A stretch of DNA of 64,000 nucleotides, taken from Ignavibacteria bacterium. Its GTDB lineage: Bacteria; Bacteroidota; Ignavibacteria; Tepidaquicellales; Tepidaquicellaceae. This document shows, one piece after another, positions 27,759 to 36,971 of the stretch. The DNA lies in assembly GCA_016710985.1 (NCBI GenBank), contig JADJTX010000005.1, forward strand, positions 1 to 64,000, in the 5' to 3' direction. The number at the start of each line of letters is the position of its first letter. Positions within the stretch are counted from its first letter, which is position 1. A program made the position numbers and the translations under genes. The notes under the pieces were generated by a model. That model was not told where the DNA came from. It worked only from the letters and a program-made list of their open reading frames with translations, and did not search any database.

Positions 27759-29177
27759 ATGTCAACCAAACACGAAGTTCACTCAAGCGGTCTGCTCACT
27801 AAGCTCGGACTTTACACCGCTGTCCTTATCGTAATAAGTTCGATGATCGGCTCGGGAATATTCAAGAAAGCCGCACCGATGTCACTGGATCTGCAGTCGG
27901 GCGGATTGATATTACTTTGCTGGGTGATTGCGGGAATTGTTACATTGATCGGCGCAGCGACAAATGCAGAGATTGCGGGGATGATCGCAGCTCCCGGCGG
28001 TCAGTATGTTTACTTTAAGGAAATGTACGGTAAAGCATTTGCTTTCATTTACGGATGGTCGTGCTTTTCCGTCATTCAGTCTGCATCAATTGCTTCAATC
28101 GCTTACGTGTTTGCTGAGTCTGTGAATGCTGTCATTCCTCTTCCGCGTCTGAGTGAATCAATGGAAGCGTATACTCTGTTGTGGATATTCAACCCTCTTG
28201 CGAGCTTCGGTGTAAAGATGCTGACCATTGCTACAATTATATTTCTTACAACCGCAAATTATCTCGGGGTAATTTTCGGCGGATTCATCAGCAATGTTTT
28301 TACTACTTTAAAAGTATTAGGTATGCTGATCATAATTTTTCTCGGATTGACATTAAGCGGCGGGTCTGTAGAAAATTTAAGTCCGTTAGGTCAAAGTCCA
28401 ACTGCGGAATACGGTTCATCGCTCGGACTTTTCGGAGCTATGTTCGCTGCAATGCTCGGCGCATTCTGGGCATATGACGGATGGAATAATATCGGATATC
28501 TCGGAGGCGAAGTAAAAAATCCAAAACGAAATATTCCGCTGGCACTTTTTATAGGAGTTGGAATAGTAATGGCTGTTTACCTGCTTGTGAATTTTGTTTA
28601 CCTGTATGTAATGCCCGTAAACGAAATGATGGAAATTGCAAATAAAGAAAATACGATCATAGCTGTCGAAGTGCTAAGAAAATTCCTCGGTAACGGCGGT
28701 GCATTTTTTATTTCCATATTAATAATGGTTTCAACCTTCGGAACAACCAACGGGACGATACTTGCTTCATCAAGAATTTATTTTGCCATGGCTAAGGATA
28801 AACTTTTTTTCAAATCAGCTGCTAATATTCATCCGAAATTCAAAACACCCTATACATCGCTTTTAATGCAGGGAATGTGGGCTTGCCTGCTAGTGATGTC
28901 AGGAACATTTGACCAGCTGACAGACATGCTGATATTCGCATCGTTCATTTTTTACGGAGCCGGAGCATTCGGAGTATTCGTATTAAGAAGAAAAATGAAA
29001 GACACACACAGACCATATAAGGCAATGGGATATCCGGTGATACCGTTAATATTTGTTTTATTCTGTCTTACGTTGGTAGTAGTTACAATAATTCAAAATC
29101 CGCGTGATGCCGGGATTGGATTGGCGCTTGTCCTGAGCGGGATACCGTTTTATGTGTTCTGGAACAGGAAGAAATAG
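27759..29177 (+). CDS. APC-family amino acid permease
   Basis: A 472-residue inner-membrane protein with about twelve helices. The family signature of helix 1 is VISSMIGSGIFKKAAPMSLD near residue 21, and FWAYDGWNNIGYLGGEVKNP near 239 is typical of LAT/APC transporters. Substrate is likely an amino acid or its exchange product. It is monocistronic. A GTGTAGAGTGTGTAGAG word array starts at its stop codon. Confidence 0.85.
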   Translation: MSTKHEVHSSGLLTKLGLYTAVLIVISSMIGSGIFKKAAPMSLDLQSGGLILLCWVIAGIVTLIGAATNAEIAGMIAAPGGQYVYFKEMYGKAFAFIYGWSCFSVIQSASIASIAYVFAESVNAVIPLPRLSESMEAYTLLWIFNPLASFGVKMLTIATIIFLTTANYLGVIFGGFISNVFTTLKVLGMLIIIFLGLTLSGGSVENLSPLGQSPTAEYGSSLGLFGAMFAAMLGAFWAYDGWNNIGYLGGEVKNPKRNIPLALFIGVGIVMAVYLLVNFVYLYVMPVNEMMEIANKENTIIAVEVLRKFLGNGGAFFISILIMVSTFGTTNGTILASSRIYFAMAKDKLFFKSAANIHPKFKTPYTSLLMQGMWACLLVMSGTFDQLTDMLIFASFIFYGAGAFGVFVLRRKMKDTHRPYKAMGYPVIPLIFVLFCLTLVVVTIIQNPRDAGIGLALVLSGIPFYVFWNRKK

Positions 29178-29231
29178 TATATAGAGTGTGTAGAGTGTGT
29201 AGAGTGTTTGGAGTGTTTGTAGTGTGTATAG
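29178..29231. repeat. GTGTAGA/GTGTTTG tandem array
   Basis: About six units of AGAGTGTGT/GGAGTGTTT directly after the permease stop codon, the same words and orientation as after the genes ending at 10033 (minus strand) and 51417. Confidence 0.75.
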
Positions 29232-29326
29232 AAATCTTAATTATAAGAGATCAATATTTGTTTTTGAGTAAATTCGAAATTTTATGTCCTCTGCAAACTT
29301 CATTTCAGCATTAAATATTTACAATA

Positions 29327-29977
29327 GTGAATTCCCTTAAACAAAAACTTCTCCCTCAGCTATTCATAATTTATACAAGGTACCTTATCGGCGGGGCGTT
29401 TGTCTTTGCTGCCATTGTAAAGATCAAAGGTGAGAGATTCACTACATACGAAGGAACAGAAACTCCTCTTAATTCTCCTTTCCATTTATTTGAAACTCTG
29501 TATCAGTCAGGACTCTATTGGAAATTTCTCGGCGTTGGGCAGGTTGTTGCAGGATTCTTATTAATGACACAGCGATATGCGAAGCTCGGTGCGCTTATGT
29601 TTCTGCCGATAATCGCAAATGTATTTGTCATTACGGTTTCTTATGATTTTAAAGGAACTCCTATCATAACGGGTTTAATGTTACTTGCGAATATTTTACT
29701 TGTGCTCTGGGACTGGGATGAACTGAAAATACTTTTCAACTTAACTCCGGTAGTAGAAAACAAAAACATCTGGATGAAAGATAAAGTCTGGGAAATTACA
29801 GGACTGGTTCTTTTTGTATTCGATGCGGGTTACAGGTTCTTTGCGGTCGATTATAATATTTTTCTTTGGTTTGGGACATGTGTTTTAATTGGGCTGACAG
29901 GATTGATTATCGGACTGAGGAGAAGGAGGATTTATGCAATCGTGAATCGTGAATCGTCAATGGTGAACAGTCAATAG
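29327..29977 (+). CDS. DoxX-like membrane protein
   Basis: 216 residues from a GTG start. Five to six hydrophobic helices with a first-helix pattern RYLIGGAFVFAAIVKIKG resemble DoxX/DoxD-like families, whose roles vary (quinone or thiosulfate redox, surfactant export). No catalytic residue is recognisable. The last dozen residues (IVNRESSMVNSQ) are encoded by the AATCGTGAATCGTCAATGG word array that continues after the stop, so the natural C-terminus may have been replaced. Function unknown. Confidence 0.6.
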   Translation: MNSLKQKLLPQLFIIYTRYLIGGAFVFAAIVKIKGERFTTYEGTETPLNSPFHLFETLYQSGLYWKFLGVGQVVAGFLLMTQRYAKLGALMFLPIIANVFVITVSYDFKGTPIITGLMLLANILLVLWDWDELKILFNLTPVVENKNIWMKDKVWEITGLVLFVFDAGYRFFAVDYNIFLWFGTCVLIGLTGLIIGLRRRRIYAIVNRESSMVNSQ

Positions 29978-30068
29978 TTATTAGTGAATAGTCAATGCTA
30001 ACCCCTAGCTTAATACTCAATACTCAATACTCAATACCCAATACCCAATACTCAATACCCGGTACTCA
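29938..30068. repeat. GAATCGT and CAATACTCAATACC word arrays
   Basis: GTGAATCGTGAATCGTCAAT from 29940 passes through the stop codon of the DoxX-like gene. From about 30012 CAATACT/CAATACC repeats eight times up to the convergent channel gene. Confidence 0.8.
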
Positions 30069-30085
30069 CTTCAAAAGTGTATTTT

Positions 30086-30916
30086 TCAGGATTTCTTAGT
30101 AACTGAAGAATTAAGAATCGAATTTTCAATATCTGAAAGTTTATTTTTCAAAGATCTCAGCTCTGTCAGTATTTCACGTTTGTCACTTTCAATATCTTTT
30201 TCAAGCTCATCCATGAGAATTTTTCTTTCCTCTGTTTGAATCGCTTCAAGTCCGCTTACTATCACTGCAATGATCAGATTCAAAACAACTACAGATGTAA
30301 TGAGAATAAAAGAAATAAAGTATATATAAGCATACGGAAACACGCTCATAACCGGTTTTGCTACTCCGTTAGCCCAGTCTTCGAGAGTCATAAGCTGGAA
30401 CAGCGTGAACATTGAAGTTGGAAGTGTACCAAATAATTCCGGAAATGATTCGCCAAAAAGTTTTGTCCCCATAACGCTATACAGATAATAAAATATTAAG
30501 ATTAATATGAAAATCCAAATAAGATCAGGGAGAGATTTAAATAATGAATTTACAATAAACTTTAATCTCGGCGCCATCTTGAGTAATCTTAATATTCTCA
30601 GTACTCTCAGCGCTCGTAATACTGATAGTGAGCCTGTAGAAGGAATCAACGAAATTAACACAATAGTGAAATCGAATAGATTCCAGCCACTTTTAAAAAA
30701 TTTAAGCCCGTTTGCGTATAGTTTTAACGAGATCTCGGTTGCAAATACCAATATTACGAAATTGTCAAACATCTGCAGGTAAATCCCTACTGATGATCTT
30801 ATACTTGCTGAAGTTTCAAGTCCGAGTGTTATGGCATTTATAAAAATAAGACCGGTAATGAAAGACTGTACTTTATTTCCATCAAGGAATTTTGCCAAAT
30901 GTTTTCTATGTTCCAT
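30086..30916 (-). CDS. Bacterial voltage-gated cation channel (NaChBac-like)
   Basis: 276 residues with the six-helix ion transport domain. The voltage sensor S4 shows regularly spaced arginines (VLRALRVLRILRLLKMAPRL near residue 98). The pore helix and selectivity filter read FQLMTLEDWANG near 168. Sodium-selective relatives have TLESWS and calcium-selective variants carry an Asp in the position after Glu, so TLEDWA may shift selectivity toward calcium. The C-terminal 40 residues are a charged coiled coil, as in tetrameric BacNav proteins. Its start is 7 bp after the stop of the TerC-like gene on the same strand, suggesting an operon. Confidence 0.88.
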   Translation of the reverse strand: MEHRKHLAKFLDGNKVQSFITGLIFINAITLGLETSASIRSSVGIYLQMFDNFVILVFATEISLKLYANGLKFFKSGWNLFDFTIVLISLIPSTGSLSVLRALRVLRILRLLKMAPRLKFIVNSLFKSLPDLIWIFILILIFYYLYSVMGTKLFGESFPELFGTLPTSMFTLFQLMTLEDWANGVAKPVMSVFPYAYIYFISFILITSVVVLNLIIAVIVSGLEAIQTEERKILMDELEKDIESDKREILTELRSLKNKLSDIENSILNSSVTKKS

Positions 30917-30923
30917 ATCTAAT

Positions 30924-31847
30924 TTAAACTTGTAATTCTCTTTTATTTTTTTTCAATGATGCATATACAGAAATTACTATAACTAAAGTAATGAATCCCA
31001 GAGAGATTCCGATTGGAATCTTATAAATATCTATCAGAATCATTTTTATCCCAACGAAAACCAGAATTACAGATAAGCCTGCTTTGAGATAATAAAATTT
31101 ATGTATAACACCTGACAGAGCGAAATACAGTGACCGCAGCCCGAGAATTGCAAATGCATTTGAAGTAAAAACAATAAATGTGTCCTGAGTAATTGCAAAA
31201 ATTGCCGGTATTGAATCAACAGCAAAAATCAGATCAGTTGTTTCAACCAATAATAAAACTATAAAAAGCGGTGTTGCAATCAGTTTCCCCTTTTCTTTTA
31301 TAAAAAATTTTTCCCCGCTATATTCGGTTGATACTGTAAAAAATTTCTTAAAGAGTCTTACTAAAGGATTTTTATCCGGATGAATAGACTGCTGGTTCTG
31401 AAAATACATTTTCACTCCGGTGATAACCAGGAATGCTCCGAATATATATATTATCCATGAGAATTCTTTTATTAAAGTACTTCCTAAAGCAATCAGTATA
31501 GCTCTCATTATCAATGCTCCTATTACTCCCCAGAATAGAACTCTATGCTGATATTCTCGCGGAACGCCAAAATAAGAGAATATTAGTGCAATAATAAAAA
31601 TGTTATCTATGCTTAAGGATTTTTCTATCAAGTATCCGGTAAGAAACTCCATCCCTTTAGTATATCCTGCAAAATAGAAAATGCCACCATTGAAGATTAA
31701 AGCCAACCCTATCCAGATACTACTCCAGATTATAGATTCTTTAAATTCAACTACATGGGAATGTTTATGAAAAACTCCGAGGTCTAAGGCGAGCATGATA
31801 ATCAGGAAAAGTGAGAATCCTATCCAGATCCAGTAATCAAAAATCAT
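30924..31847 (-). CDS. TerC/Alx-family membrane protein
   Basis: 307 residues, about eight to nine helices. Family motifs are MLALDLGVFHK near residue 19, LTGYLIEKSLSIDNIFIIAL near 68, and TTDLIFAVDSIPAIFAITQD near 200, with membrane-embedded acidic residues. Members are implicated in manganese efflux and metallation of exported proteins, and in tellurite resistance. Length and motifs are standard. The cation channel gene follows closely, so both may respond to ion stress, which is inference. Confidence 0.88.
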   Translation of the reverse strand: MIFDYWIWIGFSLFLIIMLALDLGVFHKHSHVVEFKESIIWSSIWIGLALIFNGGIFYFAGYTKGMEFLTGYLIEKSLSIDNIFIIALIFSYFGVPREYQHRVLFWGVIGALIMRAILIALGSTLIKEFSWIIYIFGAFLVITGVKMYFQNQQSIHPDKNPLVRLFKKFFTVSTEYSGEKFFIKEKGKLIATPLFIVLLLVETTDLIFAVDSIPAIFAITQDTFIVFTSNAFAILGLRSLYFALSGVIHKFYYLKAGLSVILVFVGIKMILIDIYKIPIGISLGFITLVIVISVYASLKKNKRELQV

Positions 31848-31974
31848 AAATTTATTTTAGTTTATAATACTTATCTAAATATTCAAAACAGAAGTATTAG
31901 TTCCCTTAATTGTATGTAAAAATTCAGGCATTAAATTAAACAAAAATTGTTCAATAGAATTTTAAAAAGTATTT

Positions 31975-32079
31975 AAACGCAAAGTAGGCAAAGTACTTAC
32001 GCAAAGATCGCTAAGAATTTTTTCTTACAACCTAATTTTATATACACCTTTGTGTCCTCGTGACTTTGCGCTAAAAAAA
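31975..32079. repeat. ACGCAAAG hairpin element
   Basis: Left arm AAACGCAAAGTAGGCAAAGT then ACTTACGCAAAG, right arm TTTGTGTCCTCGTGACTTTG then CGCTAAA. Same style as the TTACCACTAAGG family but with GCGCAAAG ends. The remainder of the gap 31848-32126 is AT-rich without ORF. Confidence 0.6.
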
Positions 32080-32126
32080 TGTTTCTAATGAGCAATCCGG
32101 GATTAAACAAAAAGTCATAAGAAATG

Positions 32127-33374
32127 CTATTTTATTAGCAGCATCTTTTTTGTCTGTTTGGTTTTTCCCGAAAAGAGAGTGTAATAATAAATTCCCGATG
32201 AAAGTCCGTTTCCGTTAAATGTTACAGCATAACTCCCGGGAATTAATTTCTCATTTAGTAAAGTAGTGACTTCTTTACCTGACATATCATAAACTATTAA
32301 CCTTGTCCAACCGGATTTATTTGTTTCAAATTTGATTTGTGTTGCCGGGTTGAAAGGATTCGGATAATTCTGATATAAATAATATTCTACAGCTTCGCTT
32401 GTATTTTCAATTCCTGTTGCCGGAATGTATTGTGTAACAGGTTCAGTAATTGTTACATGGCCGCCGGGAGGCGTATTGCCTGCAACAACTTCCCCGTAAT
32501 ATGTACTTCCTATTATGTAAGGAAACTCGGGATTTCCGAGAGAATCAACGGCTAAAAAGTAAGCATAGATTCCATTCGGATATTCGGGTGTTACTGAAAA
32601 TCTTCCGTTATGTAAATCAAGATCAGTTCCCGAAATTGTTACTTCATAATCTTCAATGAAACAACCTAAGGGATATTGTGTACTGACGGGTGGTCCATAT
32701 TGATTTGGAGGAAGGACAGTTCCGTTGGGAAGAGTCGTTCTTGTAGTAATGTTTCGTTTTACAAATCCGCTCTTCATTCTTCTTATTCCTCCGGTTCCGT
32801 TTACATTTGAATAAGCATAGGGTCCGTACAAAGGATAGCCATCAAACATATATCCGAGAATTGGTGAGTGTTCACTAGCATTGGGAGTATATAATTTTTT
32901 CATATTAATGTGATAATGATAAACACCTCCCGGAGCAGGATGACCTCCGGAAGTATCAAAGCTCACAGCTTCAAAATACTGAGCTACTCTGTGCCAGATA
33001 TTCTGATTATTGTATGACATTGCATCACCTGAATTAAACAAAACTACTCCGTTTGTTAAAACCCCTATTTGTCCGTTACCCGCAGCTGCAGGTGTCGGAT
33101 CAGGTACAGGAAATCTTGCGATCTTAAAAACCCAGTTTTGATTCGAAGGTGTATTCGGATTCATTGCCCATGGACCGATCGTGTAAGAAGGAATACCTGT
33201 GCATTTTACATAAGAGAAATTTGCCGAATAAAAAACCTGTTGAACATCGGCTAAAATCCCATTGTAACCTGTGACACCGGTAAGGTTTTGCTTCCAGGAA
33301 TATATCTCAGGAGTTATCTGTGCAAAAGAAACTGATGCAAAAAAAAGCAAACCCGCAAAAAGAAATTTTTTCAT
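32127..33374 (-). CDS. Secreted YHYH-domain protein with type IX sorting domain
   Basis: 415 residues with a signal peptide (about 1-18). The YHYH domain spans roughly 30-300, with its name motif in GGVYHYHINMKKLY near 147 and GYMFDGYPLYGPYAYSN near 172. The last 80 residues are a sorting domain: YLYQNYPNPFNPATQIKF near 333, SSGIYYYTLFSGKTKQTKKM at the end. The protein should cross the outer membrane by type IX secretion and be attached at the surface. The role of the YHYH domain is unknown. It has a paralogue directly upstream, sharing most of the YHYH region but with a different C-terminus. Confidence 0.85.
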   Translation of the reverse strand: MKKFLFAGLLFFASVSFAQITPEIYSWKQNLTGVTGYNGILADVQQVFYSANFSYVKCTGIPSYTIGPWAMNPNTPSNQNWVFKIARFPVPDPTPAAAGNGQIGVLTNGVVLFNSGDAMSYNNQNIWHRVAQYFEAVSFDTSGGHPAPGGVYHYHINMKKLYTPNASEHSPILGYMFDGYPLYGPYAYSNVNGTGGIRRMKSGFVKRNITTRTTLPNGTVLPPNQYGPPVSTQYPLGCFIEDYEVTISGTDLDLHNGRFSVTPEYPNGIYAYFLAVDSLGNPEFPYIIGSTYYGEVVAGNTPPGGHVTITEPVTQYIPATGIENTSEAVEYYLYQNYPNPFNPATQIKFETNKSGWTRLIVYDMSGKEVTTLLNEKLIPGSYAVTFNGNGLSSGIYYYTLFSGKTKQTKKMLLIK

Positions 33375-33404
33375 TTTTTAATTTTATGTTTAAAATTTTT
33401 TAAA

Positions 33405-34913
33405 TCAAGGAGCTATTATGTTTACAAAATTTATTGTGTTATTGTAAGTTAACGTCAGATCATTCAGATCAACCATTGCGTCTCCGTTAACATCAGTGTT
33501 TATGTACCCCGCTAGAAAAGATCCGGCATCATTGAATACAGACACTTCATCCGAAAGATCAACCGATCCGTCCTGATTTATGTCACCCGAATATATCCCG
33601 AATCTTAAAGGGGAATTATCGATCTGAACTGAATTTGAACCGAAGCTCTGTATTAATCCCGAAGTGAAGTCATAAGTCACCGCAACTTCAGCTTCAATTA
33701 ATTCACCGCCGTTTTTACTCCAGGTTGTAATAGAATTTCTGTGTTTAACCTGTATATAATAATTACCTGATACAGTATTTGAAAATACAAAGCTTGCCGA
33801 ATATGTCAGCGAATCCATTACTGCCGCTGAAGAATCTGAGACATTGTACGGCGCGAAATTTTTTCTCAGATAAACTTTAACTGTATCTTTTGCATTCATC
33901 CGGTTTGTAGCCGGATTATAAAATCCTTCGGGAATAACCTTGAGAGTTATATTTAACTTTGGATAATATTGAGTAACGGTTTCAGAAATTGTAATGTGTC
34001 CTCCGGGAGGTGTATTGCCTGCTACAACTTCACCGTAATAAGTACTTCCGATTATATAGGGATACTGCGGGTTTCCCAGTGAATCTATTGTAATGAAATA
34101 CGCATACATACCGTCCGGATATTCGGGAGTTACTGAAAATCTTCCGTTATGTGAATCAAGATCAAAATTACTTACTGCAGTTTCATAATCTTCCGTGAAA
34201 CATCCTAAAGGGTAAGTTGAGCTTACTGCAGGTCCCCACTGATTCGAAGGAAGAACTGTTCCGTTAGGCAGCGTAGTTCTTGTTGTAATATTTCGTTTGA
34301 CAAATCCGCTTCTCATTCTTCTGATACCGCCTGTTCCGTTTGTGTTTGAATATCCGTAAGGACCATATAACGGATAACCGTCAAACATATAACCAAGTAT
34401 TGGAGAATGTTGAGTAGAATCAGGCGAATATAATTTTTTCATGTTGATATGGTAATGATAAGCTCTTGACGGCGCCGGATGTCCGCCGGATGTATCAAAG
34501 CTGACTGCTTCAAAATACTGCGCAAGGCTGTGCCAGATATTCTGATTATTGTATGACATTGCATCTCCTGCATTGAAAAGTACAACACCATTTTTCAAAA
34601 CTCCTATCTGTCCGTTGCCTGCTGTCGAAGGAGTCGGATCAGGTAATGGGAATCTTGCGATCTTAAAAACCCAGTTTTGATTTGACGGAGTATTTGGATT
34701 CATAGCCCAGGGACCGATTGAATAGGAAGGAATGCCCGTACATTTTACATAGACAAAGTTAGAGGAATAAAAAACCTGCTGGACATCGGCTAAGATTCCG
34801 TTATATCCGGTTGCTCCGGTTGTATTTTGTTTCCATGTATAAATTTCCGGAGTTACCTGCGCATTTACAATTGTCACAAGTAAGGCAAAGAATGCAGAGA
34901 GAGTAATTTTCAA
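33405..34913 (-). CDS. Secreted YHYH-domain protein with dockerin-like calcium repeats
   Basis: 502 residues with an N-terminal signal (ITLSAFFALLVTIVNAQ). The YHYH domain (about 25-310; AYHYHINMKKLYSPD) is close to its downstream paralogue. Then come a beta-rich module (about 315-430) and a pair of calcium loops, GDINQDGSVDLSDE near 440 and TDVNGDAMVDLNDL near 474, resembling dockerin type I or EF-hand-like repeats. It lacks the sorting domain of the paralogue, so it may be held by protein-protein contact rather than by a sorting tail. The two genes are 30 bp apart and probably arose by tandem duplication. Confidence 0.85.
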   Translation of the reverse strand: MKITLSAFFALLVTIVNAQVTPEIYTWKQNTTGATGYNGILADVQQVFYSSNFVYVKCTGIPSYSIGPWAMNPNTPSNQNWVFKIARFPLPDPTPSTAGNGQIGVLKNGVVLFNAGDAMSYNNQNIWHSLAQYFEAVSFDTSGGHPAPSRAYHYHINMKKLYSPDSTQHSPILGYMFDGYPLYGPYGYSNTNGTGGIRRMRSGFVKRNITTRTTLPNGTVLPSNQWGPAVSSTYPLGCFTEDYETAVSNFDLDSHNGRFSVTPEYPDGMYAYFITIDSLGNPQYPYIIGSTYYGEVVAGNTPPGGHITISETVTQYYPKLNITLKVIPEGFYNPATNRMNAKDTVKVYLRKNFAPYNVSDSSAAVMDSLTYSASFVFSNTVSGNYYIQVKHRNSITTWSKNGGELIEAEVAVTYDFTSGLIQSFGSNSVQIDNSPLRFGIYSGDINQDGSVDLSDEVSVFNDAGSFLAGYINTDVNGDAMVDLNDLTLTYNNTINFVNIIAP

Positions 34914-34937
34914 CTTTTTCTTAATTTATTTTTGAAA

Positions 34938-35345
34938 TTAATTCTTTAAACTTTCAAGAAATCTTGCATTTTCCTCAGAAAGATTCATAGCAAGAAACTT
35001 CCCGTTATATGTAAATGCAATATGTTTTTGATCGGGGATTGTATTGAAAACCATTGTGACCAGTAATGTACTGTCTTTGTAAAAGCTCATTGAACCTGTA
35101 GAAGTACAATAGATATATGTAAACGGATCATATGTGATAATATTTTTTACCTGGCTGACATTTTTAAGATCACCGACTTCCACTGATTTAATGTTGATCT
35201 TGTTTGTCGAATCAAAATCAGTTTTGAAATCAAATTTGATCTTATTCGCTTTTGATAAGTCAGGACGGCTTTCAATTTGTTCGTTGTTATTGCCGCAGGA
35301 ATAAATTACTGATAATATTAAGAAAATTAAAAATCTGAACTTCAT
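34938..35345 (-). CDS. Small lipoprotein, function unknown
   Basis: 135 residues with lipobox VIYSC (Cys17) and a beta-rich mature part (SVEVGDLKNVSQVKNIITYD, FAFTYNGKFLAMNLSEENAR-like). No family recognised. It is 13 bp downstream of the CnrX-like gene and 24 bp upstream of the YHYH pair on the same strand, so it is probably cotranscribed with the sigma-factor module. Confidence 0.6.
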   Translation of the reverse strand: MKFRFLIFLILSVIYSCGNNNEQIESRPDLSKANKIKFDFKTDFDSTNKINIKSVEVGDLKNVSQVKNIITYDPFTYIYCTSTGSMSFYKDSTLLVTMVFNTIPDQKHIAFTYNGKFLAMNLSEENARFLESLKN

Positions 35346-35358
35346 ATGTAATTTAATT

Positions 35359-35871
35359 TTAATGTTTTGGAGGAGGTGGACTGCCCGGTCCCATCATTCT
35401 TAAAGCTTCTTTGATCACTTCATCAAATATTTTCTTCTGATCTTCATTGCAAAGCTCTCTTACTTTTTTAAAATGTCGGTATGTTGCCATCTCAATTTCT
35501 TTCTGATCTGCTCCGATTTCCGAAGCGATTTTTTCTGCTGCTGCAGTATCATTGACTGATTCGGAAAAAATATCCCAGAACTCATCTTTTTCTTTTCTAA
35601 TCTTTTCCTTCATCTTTCTTATTTCAGACCGGTGTTCTTCAACTAATTTTTCATAATCCTTTTTTTGTTCATTGTTAAGATTAAGTTCTTTGATAAGAAA
35701 TTCTTTCGGACCGCGGTCAGGAGGCATTAAATCTCCGGGCTGCATATTCCCGGGAGGAGGTATTTTGTGCGGTCTTTCAAACCACAGCAAACCGAGTATT
35801 CCGAAATTTATTAATAAAAGTAATACAACTGCCCACGTCAGCAGTTTATTTTTATCAAAGTAATTCATCAT
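35359..35871 (-). CDS. CnrX/Spy-like periplasmic metal or stress sensor
   Basis: 170 residues. A single N-terminal membrane anchor (LLTWAVVLLLLINFGILGLL) is followed by a Pro-rich linker and a charged helical hairpin (LIKELNLNNEQKKDYEKLVE, MKEKIRKEKDEFWDIF) of the heavy-metal-resistance CnrX/Spy type, ending PGSPPPPKH. In CnrX-type systems this periplasmic sensor controls release of an ECF sigma by its anti-sigma. The gene starts in an ATGA overlap with the small membrane protein upstream, and an ECF sigma gene precedes both, matching a CnrYXH arrangement. Confidence 0.75.
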   Translation of the reverse strand: MMNYFDKNKLLTWAVVLLLLINFGILGLLWFERPHKIPPPGNMQPGDLMPPDRGPKEFLIKELNLNNEQKKDYEKLVEEHRSEIRKMKEKIRKEKDEFWDIFSESVNDTAAAEKIASEIGADQKEIEMATYRHFKKVRELCNEDQKKIFDEVIKEALRMMGPGSPPPPKH

Positions 35872-36197
35872 TTGTCATAATTATATTCATCCGTGGCAGA
35901 AAAAAATGCTTTAGAAAATTCATTTATCCCCGTTGAAAAATTCTGTGAATCTTTAACTGAGTTGCTATCAACTTTTTTTTGAAAGTTGATAAGTGAGAAA
36001 ACATTCAGAAATATAAAAACTGCAAATGCAAATACAAACTTTCCGGTATTACTATATTGCTTAATAAAATTGTTTTCAACTTGATTTATGTCATACATAA
36101 TTTTCTGAAATAAAACATCATCAGGAACGGATCGTTTTATGCTGTTAACACTATTTAAAGTAGCTTCTATAATTCCGTTTGTTTCGTTCTTATTCAT
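35868..36197 (-). CDS. Probable membrane anti-sigma factor (CnrY-like)
   Basis: About 109 residues from ATG 36197 (a TTG at 36221 would add eight). The N-terminal cytoplasmic part has helices (IIEATLNSVNSIKRSVPDDV), then one TM helix FVFAFAVFIFLNVFSLINF near 62-80, then a short periplasmic tail. There is no recognisable family, but a short single-pass protein between an ECF sigma gene and a CnrX-like sensor, translationally coupled to the latter by ATGA, is the expected anti-sigma. Confidence 0.6.
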   Translation of the reverse strand: MNKNETNGIIEATLNSVNSIKRSVPDDVLFQKIMYDINQVENNFIKQYSNTGKFVFAFAVFIFLNVFSLINFQKKVDSNSVKDSQNFSTGINEFSKAFFSATDEYNYDK

Positions 36198-36288
36198 GTT
36201 CAGACCATTTTTTAATTCCAATTATAATTCTAATTCGTAATTCTTAATTCGTAATTCTTTAGACGCAGGAAGTTTAAAAAACCTTCGC

Positions 36289-36865
36289 TCAGGATCTGTA
36301 ATACTTTTCAAGCCGCTTTTTCAGATTTACCTTTGCTCTTGAGATAAGCGACTCAACCGCAGAAACTGTTGTTCCCAATACTTCGCTTATTTCCGCATAG
36401 CTTAGTTGTTCAACTTTATTCAACACAAATGCTATGCGCTGATTTTCCGGAAGCTTGTCTATTTCTCTGAAAAGAATTTTTGATAACTCACGATTCTCGG
36501 CATCGACTCCGGGATGTTCATAATTTACAAAAGGTTTCATCCTTATCTTTTGCTTCTTTTTCAAATATATCCGTAATAAAAGCAAACCGCTTTTTTGCTT
36601 TCTTTTTTCTTAACAGGTCTAAACACTTTGATATTGTTATCCGGTATATCCAGGTTGACAGCTTTGAATTTTCCTTAAAGTGCCTGATCGATTTGAATAC
36701 CTGTATGAAAACCTCCTGCGTAATATCTTCAGCTTCACTTTCATTAGTGAGAAATCCTGCTGCAGTATTATAGATCTTTGACTTATACAAATCAAAAAGA
36801 CTTTTAAAAGCGCTTTCGTCTCCGGCTGTAAGTCTTTCTATCAGATCTGTTTCTTCAGTCTTCAT
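36289..36865 (-). CDS. ECF sigma factor (frameshifted)
   Basis: Two ORFs, 36865-36518 and 36585-36289, form one gene. The first holds region 2 (FKSLFDLYKSKIYNTAAGFL, SEAEDITQEVFIQVFKSIRH, ISKCLDLLRKKKAK). The second holds region 4 (ENQRIAFVLNKVEQLSYAEI then SEVLGTTVSAVESLISRAKV). One surplus base in the four-base run at 36529-36532 breaks the frame; without it the linker reads DETFVNYEHPGVDAENRELS. The anti-sigma and CnrX-like genes follow on the same strand. The intact protein would be about 191 residues, a normal ECF size. Confidence 0.82.
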
Positions 36866-36971
36866 GTAGATCGGAGTCAGCTTTTAAATTTTATTGTATA
36901 TAAATATTGGCACTAACATAGTTACATAATATTATTAATTCAAAGTAAATTGAGGTTATCGGAGTAATGAT

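Noticed and set aside
36480..36773. Plus-strand ORF of 97 codons across the sigma factor
   Set aside because: It is antisense to the frameshifted ECF sigma, whose two domains are unmistakable in the other strand.
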